A stretch of 64,000 nucleotides of DNA from Laetiporus sulphureus 93-53 (Eukaryota; Basidiomycota; Agaricomycetes; Polyporales; Laetiporaceae). The position numbers and the translations under genes are program-made. Below are positions 1-12,111 of the stretch, piece after piece (position 1 is the stretch's first letter; the number at the start of each line of letters is the position of its first letter). The notes beneath the pieces were generated by a model. It ran no database searches, was not told where the DNA came from, and saw nothing but the letters and a program-made list of their open reading frames with translations. The stretch spans positions 611,550 to 675,549 of the forward strand of contig NW_024468511.1 in assembly GCF_001632365.1 (NCBI RefSeq). The letters are read 5' to 3'.

Positions 1-117
1 ATCAAGTGGGGCAACGTTCGTCCCCCCTTATAACGCGCCCATCTCGCACCGCTAGGCAATTGTACCTACCAATTCCCAACAACCACCTCTGAACTGCTCT
101 TCGCTGCACCTAAGACA

Positions 118-693
118 ATGGACGCTTCCAAGCCCGCCATGACCACCACCCTCCAGCCCCAGGCCGTCCAAATGAGTGAGTACAGAAGAAAGTCTTGGGC
201 AGCCACGGTTGCCGCTAGGCGGTGACGTCGTGATGAGGAGTGGACACTGACAATAACTCTCGTCCCGCTTGTACTAGGCATGGCGAACCTACCGACTCGC
301 AGCCAAACGCAGGAGTGCCAGCACAAGGCGAATCGCTTGAGGGGAGGAGGAGCTGCCAAGGTATGTCCGTCTTGGCCTGCAACCCGTCATATCTGCTGAG
401 CTGTCGCCATCTTGTAGGATTGCTTCCTGAGCGCGGTCGGGTGCTTCATTTGTTTCGGTACGTTACTCTCGTCGAACGCGTCTAGCCGCCTGCTCACAAA
501 CGTATGCGCTGGCAGAGGGTTGCAAGGTTAGTTTGCCGACCGAATGGCTGATCCACTGATGCTCTCTGACACGCACTTTCTCCAGGACTGTTGCGAGTGC
601 TTTGCGGACATCGTTTGTACGTCCTTTGCTTCTGTTTCCCATCAACCCAGCTGACGTTCTCTGTCAGGCTGCCCTTGCGAGATGTGCTGCTAA
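118..693 (+). CDS. CYSTM-type cysteine-rich small protein
   Basis: Six exons can be joined: 118-175, 278-360, 418-457, 516-526, 586-616 and 668-693, giving 82 residues with all phases consistent and a TAA stop. The N-terminal half is polar. The C-terminal third starts RGGGAAKDC and continues with CFICF, CKDCCECF, ADIV and CCPCEMCC, the pattern of the fungal CYSTM (cysteine-rich transmembrane) family. Members are very short tail-anchored proteins linked to stress tolerance. Exon 4 is only 11 nt, and the conserved motif is lost if it is skipped. No long reading frame marks this gene. The start is the first ATG after a pyrimidine-rich leader. Family assignment rests on the cysteine pattern; the cellular role is not known from the sequence. 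Confidence 0.8.
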
Positions 694-1276
694 ACGCCTT
701 ATATTATAACCATGTTCTTGTCCCCTCGAGCCCACCGAGTCCTTCCGACTGTGAATATCATGTACTGTAGATTGTGCTGACCTATCCCGTGTATGTATTG
801 ACAGGAGGATGGAACGGTAGCAATCTTGCGGGTGTGGCCAGCGCACAGCACACGAGTATAATGCTTGAACTTTGTTATTTTCCGTTATGCGTATGATATC
901 CAATAACAACGCTGTTGCCATTGTTTCGTGAAGCCAGCGGTGCGAGTCTTGGAAAGCATGAGCTTCAAATGAACGACCTGCAGTACCATCACAGGAATCA
1001 TTCAAGCCGAGCAGGCCGTCATTAATAATGATTATGACACTGTTGGGCGGTGCACTAGTGCTTATGTGTGTGATAGCAAATGCGAGTAAAACGAGGGCAG
1101 CTCCGATCCAAACATGCGACTAATGGGAGGAAGGATAGTAATGTGTGCATGTCCGATCCAATGTATAATGGCTTCAGCTAGAGTGTCCCATGTCGTGATC
1201 TCGTCTATCTATGCATCCCTCTGTTTCGATTCGGTCTATCTTGCACATTAGTCAGGCTACCGCAGTCGTGCGCTGC
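694..1276. other. Intergenic, two converging 3' ends
   Basis: These 583 bases separate the stop codons of the CYSTM gene and the KNH-like gene. No coding frame with splice support, tRNA-like fold or repeat is visible. Some of it is presumably 3' UTR of both genes. Confidence 0.5.
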
Positions 1277-1811
1277 TCACGCGGACGTGATGGTGAACGT
1301 GGGCGACGCGTTGCCAGAGTCGCCGAACACTGTAAGACGCGCATATAGTGAGCGGGAGGGAAACAGCGCAAATAGTAGAATGACGGGGCACTCACGGACG
1401 ACGATGTAATCGTTACGCGTTGTAACGTTGGGCACAGTGATATCGACCTGGCCGTCCCCGATGAGAAATTGGGTCGCGAGCGGTGACTCTGCGAGACATC
1501 ACGTTTAGCATCAAACGTGGTCCACAACAAACACGAAGCCGACACTTACGGATGTCCAAGTTTTCGCTCTTGTCCTCGCTGTAGCCGAGCAAGACCAGGC
1601 CAGTTGCGTTCGCGCCGGTCTGAGGAACCTTGCTCACGTCCCAAGTGATCGTCTGCGTCGAGCCGACCGTCCACACCGTCAAAAGCGTGGGCGAAGTGAT
1701 GTCGGGGCTGATCACGACGTCCGCATGACCCGGCGGGACGAGAGAAATGGGCGACGCGCGGCCAGTCGCGAGCAGGGATGCGAGAAGAGCACCAGCGATC
1801 CTGGAGAACAT
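1277..1811 (-). CDS. Secreted Kre9/KNH-like (Ser-Thr-rich GPI-type) protein, copy 1
   Basis: Three exons on the minus strand, 1550-1811, 1396-1488 and 1277-1329, encode 135 residues. A signal peptide is visible at residues 1-22 (IAGALLASLLATGRAS). It is followed by one immunoglobulin-like Kre9/KNH domain with the family signatures ITSPT, ITWDVSKVP, a GLVLLGY strand, the SPLATQFLI segment and the terminal FGDSGNASPTFTI strand. The protein stops right after the domain, with no Ser/Thr tail or GPI signal, so it is probably freely secreted or loosely wall-bound. Proteins of this family are associated with beta-1,6-glucan and the fungal wall. A paralogue with the same last two intron positions lies at 54292-54851. 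The start ATG at 1811 directly precedes the hydrophobic signal; an upstream in-frame extension uses non-ATG codons. Confidence 0.8.
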
Positions 1812-2801
1812 CTTGTGCGTTTCGTAGGATAGGTGGAGATGGATAAGAGGCGAGTAAGGACTGACGGTAGCTGAAGGAGCGGCGGGCTGCACGGGTGGTG
1901 GATGGTGCAGAGTAGTATCAGAGGATGTGCGGAGATGTCTATCGCGGCGGACGGGGAGGGTTATGAACTGGCGGCGGTGCCGGCTATATGCTACGCATCC
2001 CTTGTTGTCATGACCTTCGCTGAACGATTAGCTTGGCGGGTGGACTGAGAAAGGAGGACTTCTGCGACCAAAAACATGTTTCAGCGGGCGTGCATGATTA
2101 TCCATATTGAACGTGGTCACTGGGTACCCCGGCTCAAAGGCCACGGGATTTGCTCCTGCATTTGACAGATCCTGTCACAAGTTACCACACATGTTTCATG
2201 GACCTGAATATATCGCACGCTTGCCTCGCCACCACAGAGTCTTCGCCTCGGTGTCATCGAACCCTGCTCGCTGTCTCGGATGGCGAGCTTCTTTGCAGCA
2301 AGGCGACATGGTCATCGTCCAATCAAGTATTTACGCGTGCATGCGCCGACGACGCGCAGCAACAACGGCCGTCGAAGAGAGTCAACCGACAATCGAGATA
2401 TACAAATGGCAGCATGAATAGTGCGGCGCGACTCCAAAGTGGCTGAGGTAGCTAGCTGAATGGAGGTCCAGTGAGAAGTGATTTGGCGCTATTTGGCGTC
2501 TTTGCCCGACGCGACCTGCGTGATCCGCTGGACGCGTCTTGATCACGACCGGCGCATTTCAATATTGTATATGGGACGATGCGACGCGAGCACACGTCTG
2601 CGATGGATGCAGCTGTCCATATTGAATGAGCATTTATGGACAGTACGAACGTATAAAGGTAATACACATGTGATTTCTGACATGTTGAGGCGACATTGAC
2701 GACATGAAGAGCATTGTGGACGAACAAAACTTTATTAAACTTCCAGGATCCGAAGAAGATATTGCATGACGAGATGAGCGAAATTCTCCACACATACAGC
2801 T
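1812..2801. other. Intergenic
   Basis: This 990 base stretch is upstream of the KNH-like gene and downstream of RIF1. Frames of about 100 codons at 2107-2421 and 2452-2793 have no recognisable motif or supporting splice sites. I see no gene in it. Confidence 0.5.
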
Positions 2802-5800
2802 TCAGTCCTCATTGTCCGACGACAACATGCCGAGAGGGCGCAATCTCAGTTTCAGAGGGGACGGCTTCAAGAGCGCTTTGCTGCTGGGTAGACGCGCAAT
2901 GCGTCGCTTGACGTGTTCACGCACGGGGCTCAAAGGCTCATTTGAGTCGTCGCTGCTCGGAGGATCCGTGTCGTCCTTCCGGGCGCGCCGCAGTGCTGGA
3001 GAGACAACGCCGAAGGGAGTGATGCAGTCCGTGTGAGGGTCATCGTCAGATAATTGATCAGAGAATCGCTGTTCGGGACTGGCTTGCATGATGGAATCGT
3101 CTGTGAATTGTCGTCAGTCGGAGATCAACGGAGACTGTATAAAAATACGAACCGCTGCCAGCCATCGGTGCATCCCGTAACGCGCGCACGATCTTGGACG
3201 GCGTCGAGTACAGCTCTGCTCTTAGATCAGTACGGCGATGCTTGCTTGGAGGTGTCTCTATTTCAGCTCTCATCGCATTCACAGCAGAAGAGTGCGTCCT
3301 CCGCAGAACTCGCTCGGCCATGAAAGTGCGGCTACTGGCAGCAGACGCTGGCGCTGAGAGCGTGCGCACCATCTTCGATCGCAAGCTCGCAATTCGCTCG
3401 CGGCGCAGCACCTGCTCGTACGTGGGGACCTCGACCGCGTCAAGGAACACGCCCTTCCGCTTGCTAGGTGTGAAGAGACCCGCAACAGGAAGTTCGGCAC
3501 TTTCGCCGTCGATCGTCTCTTCAGACAATCTGCCAAACACTTCCTCTATAGACAATCGCCTCAGCTTGGGATGAGGCGCCTTTGGCAACAGCACGGAATG
3601 CTCAGAGGAGTCAGACACGCCTTGGAAGAAGCGTGCTGGCTCATCCAGTGCGGCGGGAACATCGAACTTCTCCTGCGCCAACGTTGATGACAACGGGTCC
3701 ACTTTGCTTCTCTTGGCCACAACGTCGGACTCCTCATCATCGGACATCCGCCGCTTGCCCAGAAACAGGGTCGTAGTGGCTGCAGGCGAGCGCATCGCAA
3801 TGCGCTCCACGACGCTAGCGACCGAAGGCAGATTCTCCTTGTTACCCGTGCTGCGGCGACGTTCCAATGAAAGTTGATTATCGTCCGAGGCAGATCGAGA
3901 CGTACGCTTAGGCGTGGCAGGAGAAGCCAGTAGAGGCGTTGCCGGCAAATCGGAGGAGGCATTCTGTGCTGAAGCGAGCTGCGGACTCAAGGGGGTAAAC
4001 GGAAGCTCCCTCGCTGACGACTTAGGGGTGACTGGCGGAGAAGCAAGATTGACACGGGGATGGAGGGGAGATGTGGGTGTAGCAGCGCGAATGGTGACAG
4101 CTGGCGCAAAAGCGGAGCGTCCGTCATCATCAGGCATGAGGACTGCAGCAGAGATCTCGAGTTCCTCTTTCTCCCGTTCGTCTGCGGAGAGACTGAAGAG
4201 GTAATCATTAGAAGGACCGGCGCCATCTTCAGACTCTCCATCTTCATTTGCAGCTGAGTTGTCCACATTCGCTGCAGGCGCCAAAGTCTCAGCTTTGTTC
4301 CTTGCCAGCTTCTGTAGACAAGTCTGGATCCTCTCCGGCCAGCCCCACAACGGTTCAGGCGTGTCAGCATAAGTAGCTCGCCAAAACTCCTCGAATGCGT
4401 GGACCGCTGCCTCCGGCTTGTCCTCTCTGCCGCAGAACGCAGATTCTATGATCGGAGCCAGCGTCTCGATCGTGGCAGCGGACGTGGGTTGCGACTGAAT
4501 GCCGATCAGGATAGTCTGGTAGACAGGCAGAATCTGTAACGCACATTATTAGGTATCAGGAAGCGATTAAATGGACATTACATACATCCATGGCATATTC
4601 TTCCGGAGTGAATGCCTTGTACTCATCCGCAATCCAAAGAGATAGGCCTTCTTGAAGAGATTCGTACACACCCACGGCGAGCTCGACGGGGCATGCGTCA
4701 AGCACCCTTGTCAACGTTCTCATCAGCCACTTCGACCTGACCTTCTTACGCGGCTCAGGCGGATAGGTCGATATCAAGGTATTGTTGACCAGCTGCATCA
4801 CTCCTTCAGGGACCTGGCGGGCCTCGTTAATCTCGAGTTGCGAGAGTAGCAGATCAGACGCGTGGATGGAGTATTCGAATGTCGGGGAGTGGTTCGATGA
4901 GACGATCGAGGCAATTTGATCAACGACGGTAACGGAATCGATACCATGATCCAACGCCTTATCCATAGCGACCCGCAGGAGCATATTCCAATCTTCAACA
5001 TCCCTATGTGAGATCTCCCAGGCATTGAGTTCCCTGTTACGAGCAAATTCGTGAGCAGTCATGAAATGACCTGGGACGCATCGCCACTCACATGAACGGC
5101 ACGCTTAGAAGGATGACTGCAGCATCCCACTCTGCACACGCGTCACTCCAGCCCTCAACGAAGCCACTCCAGACAGCCTGCCGAACCTCCGCATTCCACA
5201 CGTTCTCCCGCCTCTTCGTATACATGCACAACCCACCACACCAGAATTTCTCCAGTTCGCCGGCATCGCACGCGAAAACAACTTCAGCGCACAGTGCTGT
5301 CCACTGTTGCCGTATCTGGTCCGCTAGGTTCACGTCGCCGACTAGCTTGGTCTCGTGGTTGACGAGGAACTTTAGCAACGTCTCCGCAGGCGCACGTAGG
5401 GAGAATTCAGGCAGCACGTTCTTCATGGAGGTCCAGAGTTCGCGGGTGAGGTAGAGCTTGAGACCAAGATTCCATCGAGCTGCAGGAGGAGCCTTACGCA
5501 TCTTGGTACCGTCCGGCTTGACTGGGCTGCTCAGCTCGACCGACTGCTCAGGTTCTAAGCTCAGATCCACTTCTGGATCCTCCAGCAGATCAATGAGGAT
5601 CTTATTAGCACGCTCCGCGAATTGCATGAGTGCCTCCTTGTCCCCAGAATCTACAGCCGGTGAATTATAATTGATTGCCATACACGATTGAACATACCTC
5701 GTAGAAGGGTTGCAGGTGCTTTGATTAGGTCCCGCCAAACCTCCGAGATCTCGCCCTGCAACCCATCAGTAAATCACACGTGCTCGCACATCATACAGAA

Positions 5801-7941
5801 CGTACCGGGATGTCGCTGCCCCATGAGAGCCGCAGCGCAGAGAGACCCTCTTTCCACACGTCAAGTAAACTGTCAAAGACCCACTCCAGAGCAATCTCTT
5901 CTCTTGTCAGCGGCCGGACATCCTCTACTCCCGTACACTGATCCAACAGTGGCCTGACTGCTTGAGTAAGTGCTTTGTACTCCACCGTCAGGAGGCCCGG
6001 AATCGCACAGAACAAACCACGTGCAAGCAGCCTTTGAGCGTCCCATGGGTTGGCCTCTTCGAGACCCACCAGACGCCAAGCGGTCTCTAGTGCGTCCTTG
6101 CATGTCTGCCCTCCCTTCTTACTCATTCCGCGGAGCAGACCAAGGGCACGCCTCAGGCTGAGTTCGTCCGTCGACTCTCCAGCAAGGAGCGCCCCGATTG
6201 TAGCAACGCCTGCGCCCATGTCGACGACGGACTGTACGACTTTCCAATCGGGCTTCTCTTCATGATCCTCTTCTGCTCGTTTGCTCTGCTCCTCCCCGTC
6301 GGACGTCTCTGAGCTCGATGACGCATCGGACTCATCCTCCAAAGGCTTCAGTTGGATTAGCGGAGCATGGAAGTACGCCCAGGTCATGCATCTCCACGCA
6401 AGACATCCGAGCGCCCTCACCGAACTCTTCTGATGCCGCATACCCAGCGCGAACAGTGCAGTTATCGCACGCATGAGCCTCTCATCTGAGTACACGGCGG
6501 GACCGAGGAGAACAACGAAGTTCGCAATGACACTCCACGCCCAGACGGGGCCTTGAGCAGGGTGTTTCGGGTCTGTTGCCACGAGTGTGGTGCGTAACGT
6601 ACGGATGATAGTCGAATCCTTCAGTGGACTCATAAAGCCATTTGACGTCCCTGGGCTTATGAAACGCGACGCCACGATGTTCGATATCCGCGTATGTACC
6701 TCTGAGAGAGGAATACTCGCAGCTGCGAGTGCGAACCCTCCTAAGGCGTGGCATGCTTGAGTCCGGAGGACTAATGTCGGAGCAAGGAGGTTGCTGAGCA
6801 TCGCTGGTAACAACTCAGTAAATGCGGGCACGAACACGGATGGATGGAGCTGCGACAACTCGTGAATCGCCTAAATATACGTTCAATTCAGCAGGCCAAT
6901 CCGCATCTTAGTGTGGGCCATACCTTCAAGCCATCATTGATGGAGCCTTTCTTGCCCTCCTTTCCCAGCTCGCCCTCGATAGCACGGCGGAGGGCATAGG
7001 CAATTCGATCCTTCGCGGGGTTGAGAACGTTGCTCGAGAGACGCTGCGTTTGAATAAGCCAGACAGCCAGAGCACACGTCTTTCGTGCATTTGGTGTGGG
7101 TAGCGATTTCGCAAGCGGTATCGCCAGCACCTGCGTCATTATGAAGCGGAGCTGCTCATCTGACGCGGAAGCTTGGTCAACGATGTGGCTAGCAGTACAT
7201 TTCAAAACATATACCTGAGAAAATATGGAAGATAGATGGCGAAGTGAACATCACATTGAGCAGCTTGAGGACAGCGTGGCAGACTGTGCACAGGTCTCGA
7301 GCAAACTTGACTTGTTCTGCGGTCATCCCTCTCTTTTTCTTCGGGCTTTCCTTCGGCGATAGAAGGCCTGTAACGATCTCTTCTTCTGACGAGAGCTCTT
7401 CCAATTTCACCGTGGATGGGTCGTCAAAGATGCGCTGAAGGTCTCTGACCAACGCGTCAACGAACGTGTCGCGGTACTGCCTGAGTGGCTGAAAGAGAGG
7501 CCATGATCCATCTGCATCTGTGACGCCAGAGACACATGACTTGAGACGTGCTGCAAGTACCGAGTACGCCTCGATGAGATCTGGCAGTGGCGCGTCTGCT
7601 GCAAGCATCCGAGAGACTGGACCTTCAAGGTAATGCAGATCTACTAGAGGGTCAGCAGGCTCTGGCGTGACCTCCTTTTTGAAGTCATCAAAGAGTGGGA
7701 GTAAGAGGTAGTCTGTTCTCTTAAGGATCGATTTTGAGGGCGCCACACGCGACGCGCTCGACTGTATAGATAGGACAGGAGGCGGGCTCAGCCCGAAGGT
7801 GTGATACTGGTGCTCATCCGACCATGCGACTCGTGAGTTCGACAAAAGACGCAGTGGCCGATTCTCCTTGTCGCGATGTGACGTGCTAGGAGGGGTAGGC
7901 AGACTCGTAGTCGCGTTTTGCTCTCGCCAGGACAGCACCAT
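2802..7941 (-). CDS. RIF1: Rif1 homologue (telomere / replication-timing regulator)
   Basis: About eight exons on the minus strand give roughly 1590 residues. Exon 1 is 7215-7941, exon 2 6924-7159, exon 3 5806-6870, exon 4 5698-5755; then come two exons down to about 4580, a long exon to about 3145, and a last exon ending at 2802. The N-terminus holds two protein phosphatase 1 docking motifs, RVAW at residues 37-40 and SILK at 71-74. Next is a long alpha-helical HEAT-like region matching the Rif1 N-terminal domain, with runs such as WAWSVIANFVVLLGP and ALGCLAWRCMTWAY. The C-terminal third is disordered and rich in S/T-P sites. In yeasts and animals Rif1 recruits PP1 to counter DDK at origins, controls telomere length and shapes break repair. 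The ATG at 7941 is the first in the open frame; a longer version would need a TTG start. Two ACGCGT boxes lie 120-200 bp upstream. Confidence 0.85.
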
Positions 7942-8813
7942 GGTAGTTCGAGGCCAATGAGTCGGCACGTTGAGCACTAGATATCCCCACGCCTCGGTGA
8001 GGTGCGACGGAGGTGGGATGGGTGGGGAAGGACGGAAGGGGGGAAGGGGGCGAGGCGGAAAGACGCGTGGATCCAAACCGTGGACGCAGACGGTGAGCGG
8101 CTTGTTTGCGCAAGTTGACGTGGTCGCGTTGTTGACGCGTTGTTTGGTCCTTCACGGGCGCCAATCGCTCCCTCGCAGGTCCACAATCCTCTTTTGGCGC
8201 AGGTTGTTTCAGTAATCCTCATTTGTTCGAGCTGTTGAGCTTCAAAATGACCTAACTGGAACTTTTTAATGGGTTTGAATGCAAGGAGCAAGGACGGCCG
8301 GAGCGCCACAGCTCGCACCGCGCTCGTTAGGCGCCAAGGCAAACATTCGTGCAATACACGTGTCCTTCAGCGGCACCGCTCAGTCCTCGGCAGTCTCTCA
8401 CACGAGGCTACCTAAATTGCGGCTTAGTGGCTCAGGATATGCTCAGGTACGTGGACGAACATGACGCAGAGCGACACACCGCGGTCCTCGTTTCGCACGG
8501 AATACCTTGTATATCGCAGACGACATAATATTTTGTGGCATTGTTTATGTGTCTGTTGACTTGGTTCAAGTCTGGCTGACTTACATTTCTGATCATATTG
8601 ATATGTCCGCCCGCTCAAAAGGAAGAAGAATGGAAGGACTGTTGTATTCGATTCAAACGTATCAAAGTTCATTTCAAATGGTCTAGCGGAGAACAGGTGA
8701 AGACTTCTATTACATGTTGATTTCTATGCTGTAAGGACTTTTCGCCGCGACAAAATGACAAATCTCCCGATGCTGTGAGCCTATCATGCGATGGGCAGTA
8801 CTTCCGTGGCTTC
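7942..8813. other. Intergenic: RIF1 upstream region
   Basis: This 872 base gap lies between the RIF1 start and the 3' end of the nucleotidyltransferase-like gene. The first 250 bases are GC-rich and hold the ACGCGT boxes described separately. I see no gene in it; overlapping frames there are out-of-frame extensions of RIF1 exon 1. Confidence 0.5.
8063..8140 (-). promoter_or_regulatory. Paired ACGCGT (MCB-like) boxes upstream of RIF1
   Basis: Two perfect copies of the palindrome ACGCGT lie at 8063-8068 and 8135-8140, 122 and 194 bases upstream of the RIF1 ATG. ACGCGT is the MluI cell-cycle box bound by MBF in yeasts, controlling G1/S genes. The boxes are read directly; their function here is inference from the type of gene they precede. 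Confidence 0.4.
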
Positions 8814-9776
8814 CTATTCGTCCCCGCGCACGACACCCCTCAGGTCAGCTACCAGTTCCTCGTCCTCAGCGACTTTGTCCCTGTATTTGCGTACATACTG
8901 CAGCAGCTGCGGCTTATCCTTACCGCGATAGTTGTGGAAGTCGATGTAGAGGTTATGGTCAAGGAGCCAACCGATCATGAATGCGAGGTCCTGCTCGTCA
9001 CTAACACATTTCACTTTAGTCTTTGGTCCCGTCGAGTCGCAATTCATGGACCAGCGCTTCAGCTTTGTCAGGATGAGGACCGACGGGTGGAGGATAGGTA
9101 ACTCTAAGGGCGACCACATATAGTCATAGTGCCATACAGAGGCAATGAACTCACGCATTTGACCGTCCTCCGTCGTGGCAGTATAAATGGGCTCAACAGC
9201 GACAGGTAGTCCCCAAGAGCCTGCCGGCAGCATCTCAATGGCCACGCTGGTCTTGCTGCTTCTGACAAGGTCACCATCTTTCGCGTCAGGACCTGGATCC
9301 TGAAACATCCTCAGCTCATCACACTGACGACTGAAATAACAGACCGACCTGAATGAAGTAGAACTTGATGCCAACCTCAGCGAACTGTCTATCGGCGGTG
9401 CTGATCTGCTCTCGAAGCCGGCGCACATCCATCCCGGCGCGGACCTCAAGCAGAACGTCAATGTCGTGCTTAAGCAAAGCATGATGAAGTAAGCAAGCAT
9501 CGGCACGTCAGACCCATGCACTTGTACTTATATCGGTAGGCCTTGGACTGCCCAACAGGGACCAAGCAAAACCACCTATGAAGGCATGCGGACACCCCAA
9601 ATTGCGCAGGTGGCTTGAGAGAACATGAGCGGCGCGGGATTGGTCCTCGCGAGACCTCGTGATGGCGATGAGTAAACGGGGCCTAGGTAGCGAGGTATGG
9701 TTTTCATTAATGTCTGCCGCATATGTCTCGAGTGATAACGCCCCAGGAGTAATGGTAGACTCATAAGTTGAATCAC
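8814..9776 (-). CDS. Nucleotidyltransferase-like protein, 5' end unresolved
   Basis: The coding blocks are 8814-9299, 9349-9468 and an upstream block starting at 9514, all phase 0. The upstream block contains HAFIGGFAWSLLGSPRPTD and the next starts HDIDVLLEV. A GG(F/S)..L followed by D-x-D is the active-site pattern of the MNT/Pol-beta-like nucleotidyltransferases common as uncharacterised proteins in mushrooms. The remainder contains WHYDYMWSPLELP and LPILHPSVLILTKLKRW, the typical helical follow-up where substrate-handling helices sit. Joining blocks 1 and 2 uses a weak GTCTGA donor. No in-frame ATG is visible up to 9776, so a further 5' exon or N-terminal damage is possible. Substrate unknown. 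It is divergent from the gene at 9917. Confidence 0.55.
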
Positions 9777-9916
9777 TCTGAGCGTTCGGCCATGAGTAAG
9801 TGTGAGAGCAGCATCATCACAGTGTGTGACTCGTAAGCAACATGATGTGACACACGTTCGTGACGCCCTTGAGATTGTGGCAGTTCTTGCATCCCTGCCT
9901 CACACCATCACTATAT

Positions 9917-10844
9917 ATGTACGACGCACACTCATTTGAGACGCAGCCTATACAAGTCTACAGAGCTGACCTTGTCAACGATATAAATGTTCGTGCCGGG
10001 GCCTTAGATCCCTCCCATCACTCTGAATCGGAGGGGCCGTCGCCTCTGCCTACACCGCTCTTCAACCAAGAACCAGAGGAGCTAGTCGACATGGCCCTCG
10101 CTAGGTTGCAGTGTGCAGATTTGAAACCGGTGGAGTGGAAAGGGCTCCTGTACAGACGTATGGGCGTCCCTGTTCTGATAAAAGTATGTTTTCTATAGTC
10201 TGATCTGTCATCTCCTGCTGCTGATCAAGCCCTGGGTATAGGATTTTGCTTTCATCCTGCCCGACAACAGTGTAGAATATGCCTCCAAGATCCTGACTGA
10301 TATGGGTCTCCCACGAGCCCAGCAATCCCGCTTCCTCTCGTCCACGGAAGGCGATTTCCACACGAGAGGGGTGTTCCATCGAGTCACTCGGGAGACCTCT
10401 CCGTTTTTTCTCCAGCACATCGCACTTTACCCTGCATCATTCGCTGAGATATCGGTTCACTCCCCGCTGGTAACGTCTGCGCCTTCTATTCTCGGCGTCG
10501 ACAGCCCCCGCACCCCAAACTATCTCGTCCCACAGCCCTCGGCGGTCTATGCATCGCTCATGCGTATGATGCTGAGGTATCCCCGCCAGTGCTCTACACG
10601 ACGTTGTCTCAACCCAGACCTATCCCAACTGGTCGGTTATCACCTCCTTCGTCTAGAAAACGACTTTATTGACCCGGATGACGAGGAACAATGGCAGAAG
10701 TTGGATATGGACCGGAGGACAGAAGAGGCAGTCTGCGAGCTCAGGGGCTGGATATGGGAGCCTGGCGAGGAGTGGATAGTAGACGCGTTGGAGGCTGTGC
10801 TCAGAGACTCTGCGGAAGTCGAATTTCTACCTTGGCGCTCATAG
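9917..10844 (+). CDS. Hypothetical agaricomycete protein
   Basis: Two exons, 9917-10183 and 10242-10844, are joined by a 58 nt intron with a GTATGT donor and encode 289 residues. I do not recognise a named family. The segment after the intron, DFAFILPDNSVEYASKIL followed by DMGLP, resembles the strand-helix of nucleotidyltransferase-like folds. The middle contains FFLQHIALYPASFAEI and a conserved-looking LVPQPSAVYASLMRMML helix. The C-terminus is acidic (DFIDPDDEEQW) and ends LPWRS. It has no signal peptide or membrane segment. It is divergently arranged with the nucleotidyltransferase-like gene, sharing about 140-200 bases of upstream DNA. The ATG at 9917 is the first in the frame; an upstream GTG extension was not used. 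Confidence 0.5.
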
Positions 10845-11197
10845 CACTGGTACGTTTGTCTCTTCCAGCGTCCAGCTGCGCAGTCTCTGTGATGACCTCT
10901 TCACAGCTATAATGTCTCCCGATGTCCTATTGCAATTGGCCGATACCGCAAGGAAAAGCAGAACACATAACGTAAAATCCATGGGCTTGTTTGACCCGAC
11001 ATCAGGGAGAAAGAAGGGAAGAGGTGTATGACTTCTCCGGTTGGCAGTCCTTCTATAGAGATTGGTTGGGCTGTTTCTATCAAATCGCCTCTCCAGAATA
11101 GCAGCCCCGGACGCGACGCGCCACATAGACACCACGGACACCGCATGCGCAGTTCGTCGTGGTCATCTCGTCAGGGCGAGGGGAAATGCAAATGAGA

Positions 11198-11856
11198 TGC
11201 AACCTGGAAACCGCGGAATCTTGACCTATACACCGGACAGAACCACTGGAAGGAAATGCTGCGGTTCCTCCTCCAACAGGAGGGTTACTACTGTCTCGAC
11301 GCTGTGCACTGTCAATCGGACCGTCTTTCGGATGCTGACGGCTACCCGTAGTTGAATGAATGCATCGAGTGCATCGCACACATCAACCCTCTCTACAATA
11401 ACGTCGAACTGATATGCAGTCGTAGCGTCTCTGCACTCTGGTCACTCTCATTTTCGGGACGGACTTGCTAATACATGCTCTCGGCGCCGACAGCCTCCTC
11501 TCCGCGAGCCCTACTCTACTCTTCTGTCGCTGGAGGCTATACTCCATGACGAGGTTCTGGTCATTGGAACGTTCGGTGGTACTGAAGTACGCTATGCGAG
11601 GATACGCCTTTGCGCCTACTATGACCGCTTGGGATCCACACTCGCGTTACCGCCCACTACACTGCCGCAGAAAACAGCGCACGACGATCATGGCTGCCTT
11701 CATCTCAGTTTCGACCAACATCAGGCTGTCCCCACGAACCAGGACGTGTTCGTTGCTTGGCGTTTGGCGGACCGTGACGCTCGTTGCGGGTCGAACTGTA
11801 CCAACATTATAGAGGCCCCGTTGCATTTCGCGGTACTAGAGGGAAGAGATGGATGA
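11198..11856 (+). pseudogene. Decayed protein-coding relic of a fungal hypothetical family
   Basis: Fragments in different frames read like one former protein. The first is LDLYTGQNHWKEMLRFL, then QQEGYYCLD, then, after an in-frame TAG at about 11350, NECIECIAHINPLYNNVELI and SVSALWSLSF. A block from about 11515 to 11856 continues in a shifted frame with HDEVLVIGTFGGTEVRYARI and ends LHFAVLEGRDG. The arrangement (hydrophobic helix, GY, VEL-I-S.SVSAL.PLSF) resembles uncharacterised mushroom proteins that I recall only loosely. The stop and frame changes suggest a dead gene, but mis-joined introns in a live gene cannot be ruled out. Confidence 0.35.
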
Positions 11857-12111
11857 GCAGTTCCTGGGTATAGTGTACGCCGCTCGCATACTCCCCATAT
11901 ATTTGTTGGATTCGGCGCTGCCGCGTCAACTCCACCTATAGTGAGTCGCGTCGCGTCACGTCACAAGCACGTGCCGTGATGGAACGTGTCTTCCGCGCAT
12001 AGACTGAATTATCAATCGATCATCTTTCTTTCCACCGTCCGTGTTCAATCTGCCTACTTTCGAAGGAGCCGAGCTCTGCATCGTCCATAAAATCGATCCC
12101 ACTATCAAGCA

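Noticed and set aside
3194..4204. Plus-strand frames of 96-126 codons
   Set aside because: They are antisense to the disordered C-terminal part of RIF1 and have no motif or splice support.
7942..8076. Longer N-terminus for RIF1
   Set aside because: It would need a TTG start codon and is a proline-rich string overlapping the promoter boxes; the ATG at 7941 is preferred.
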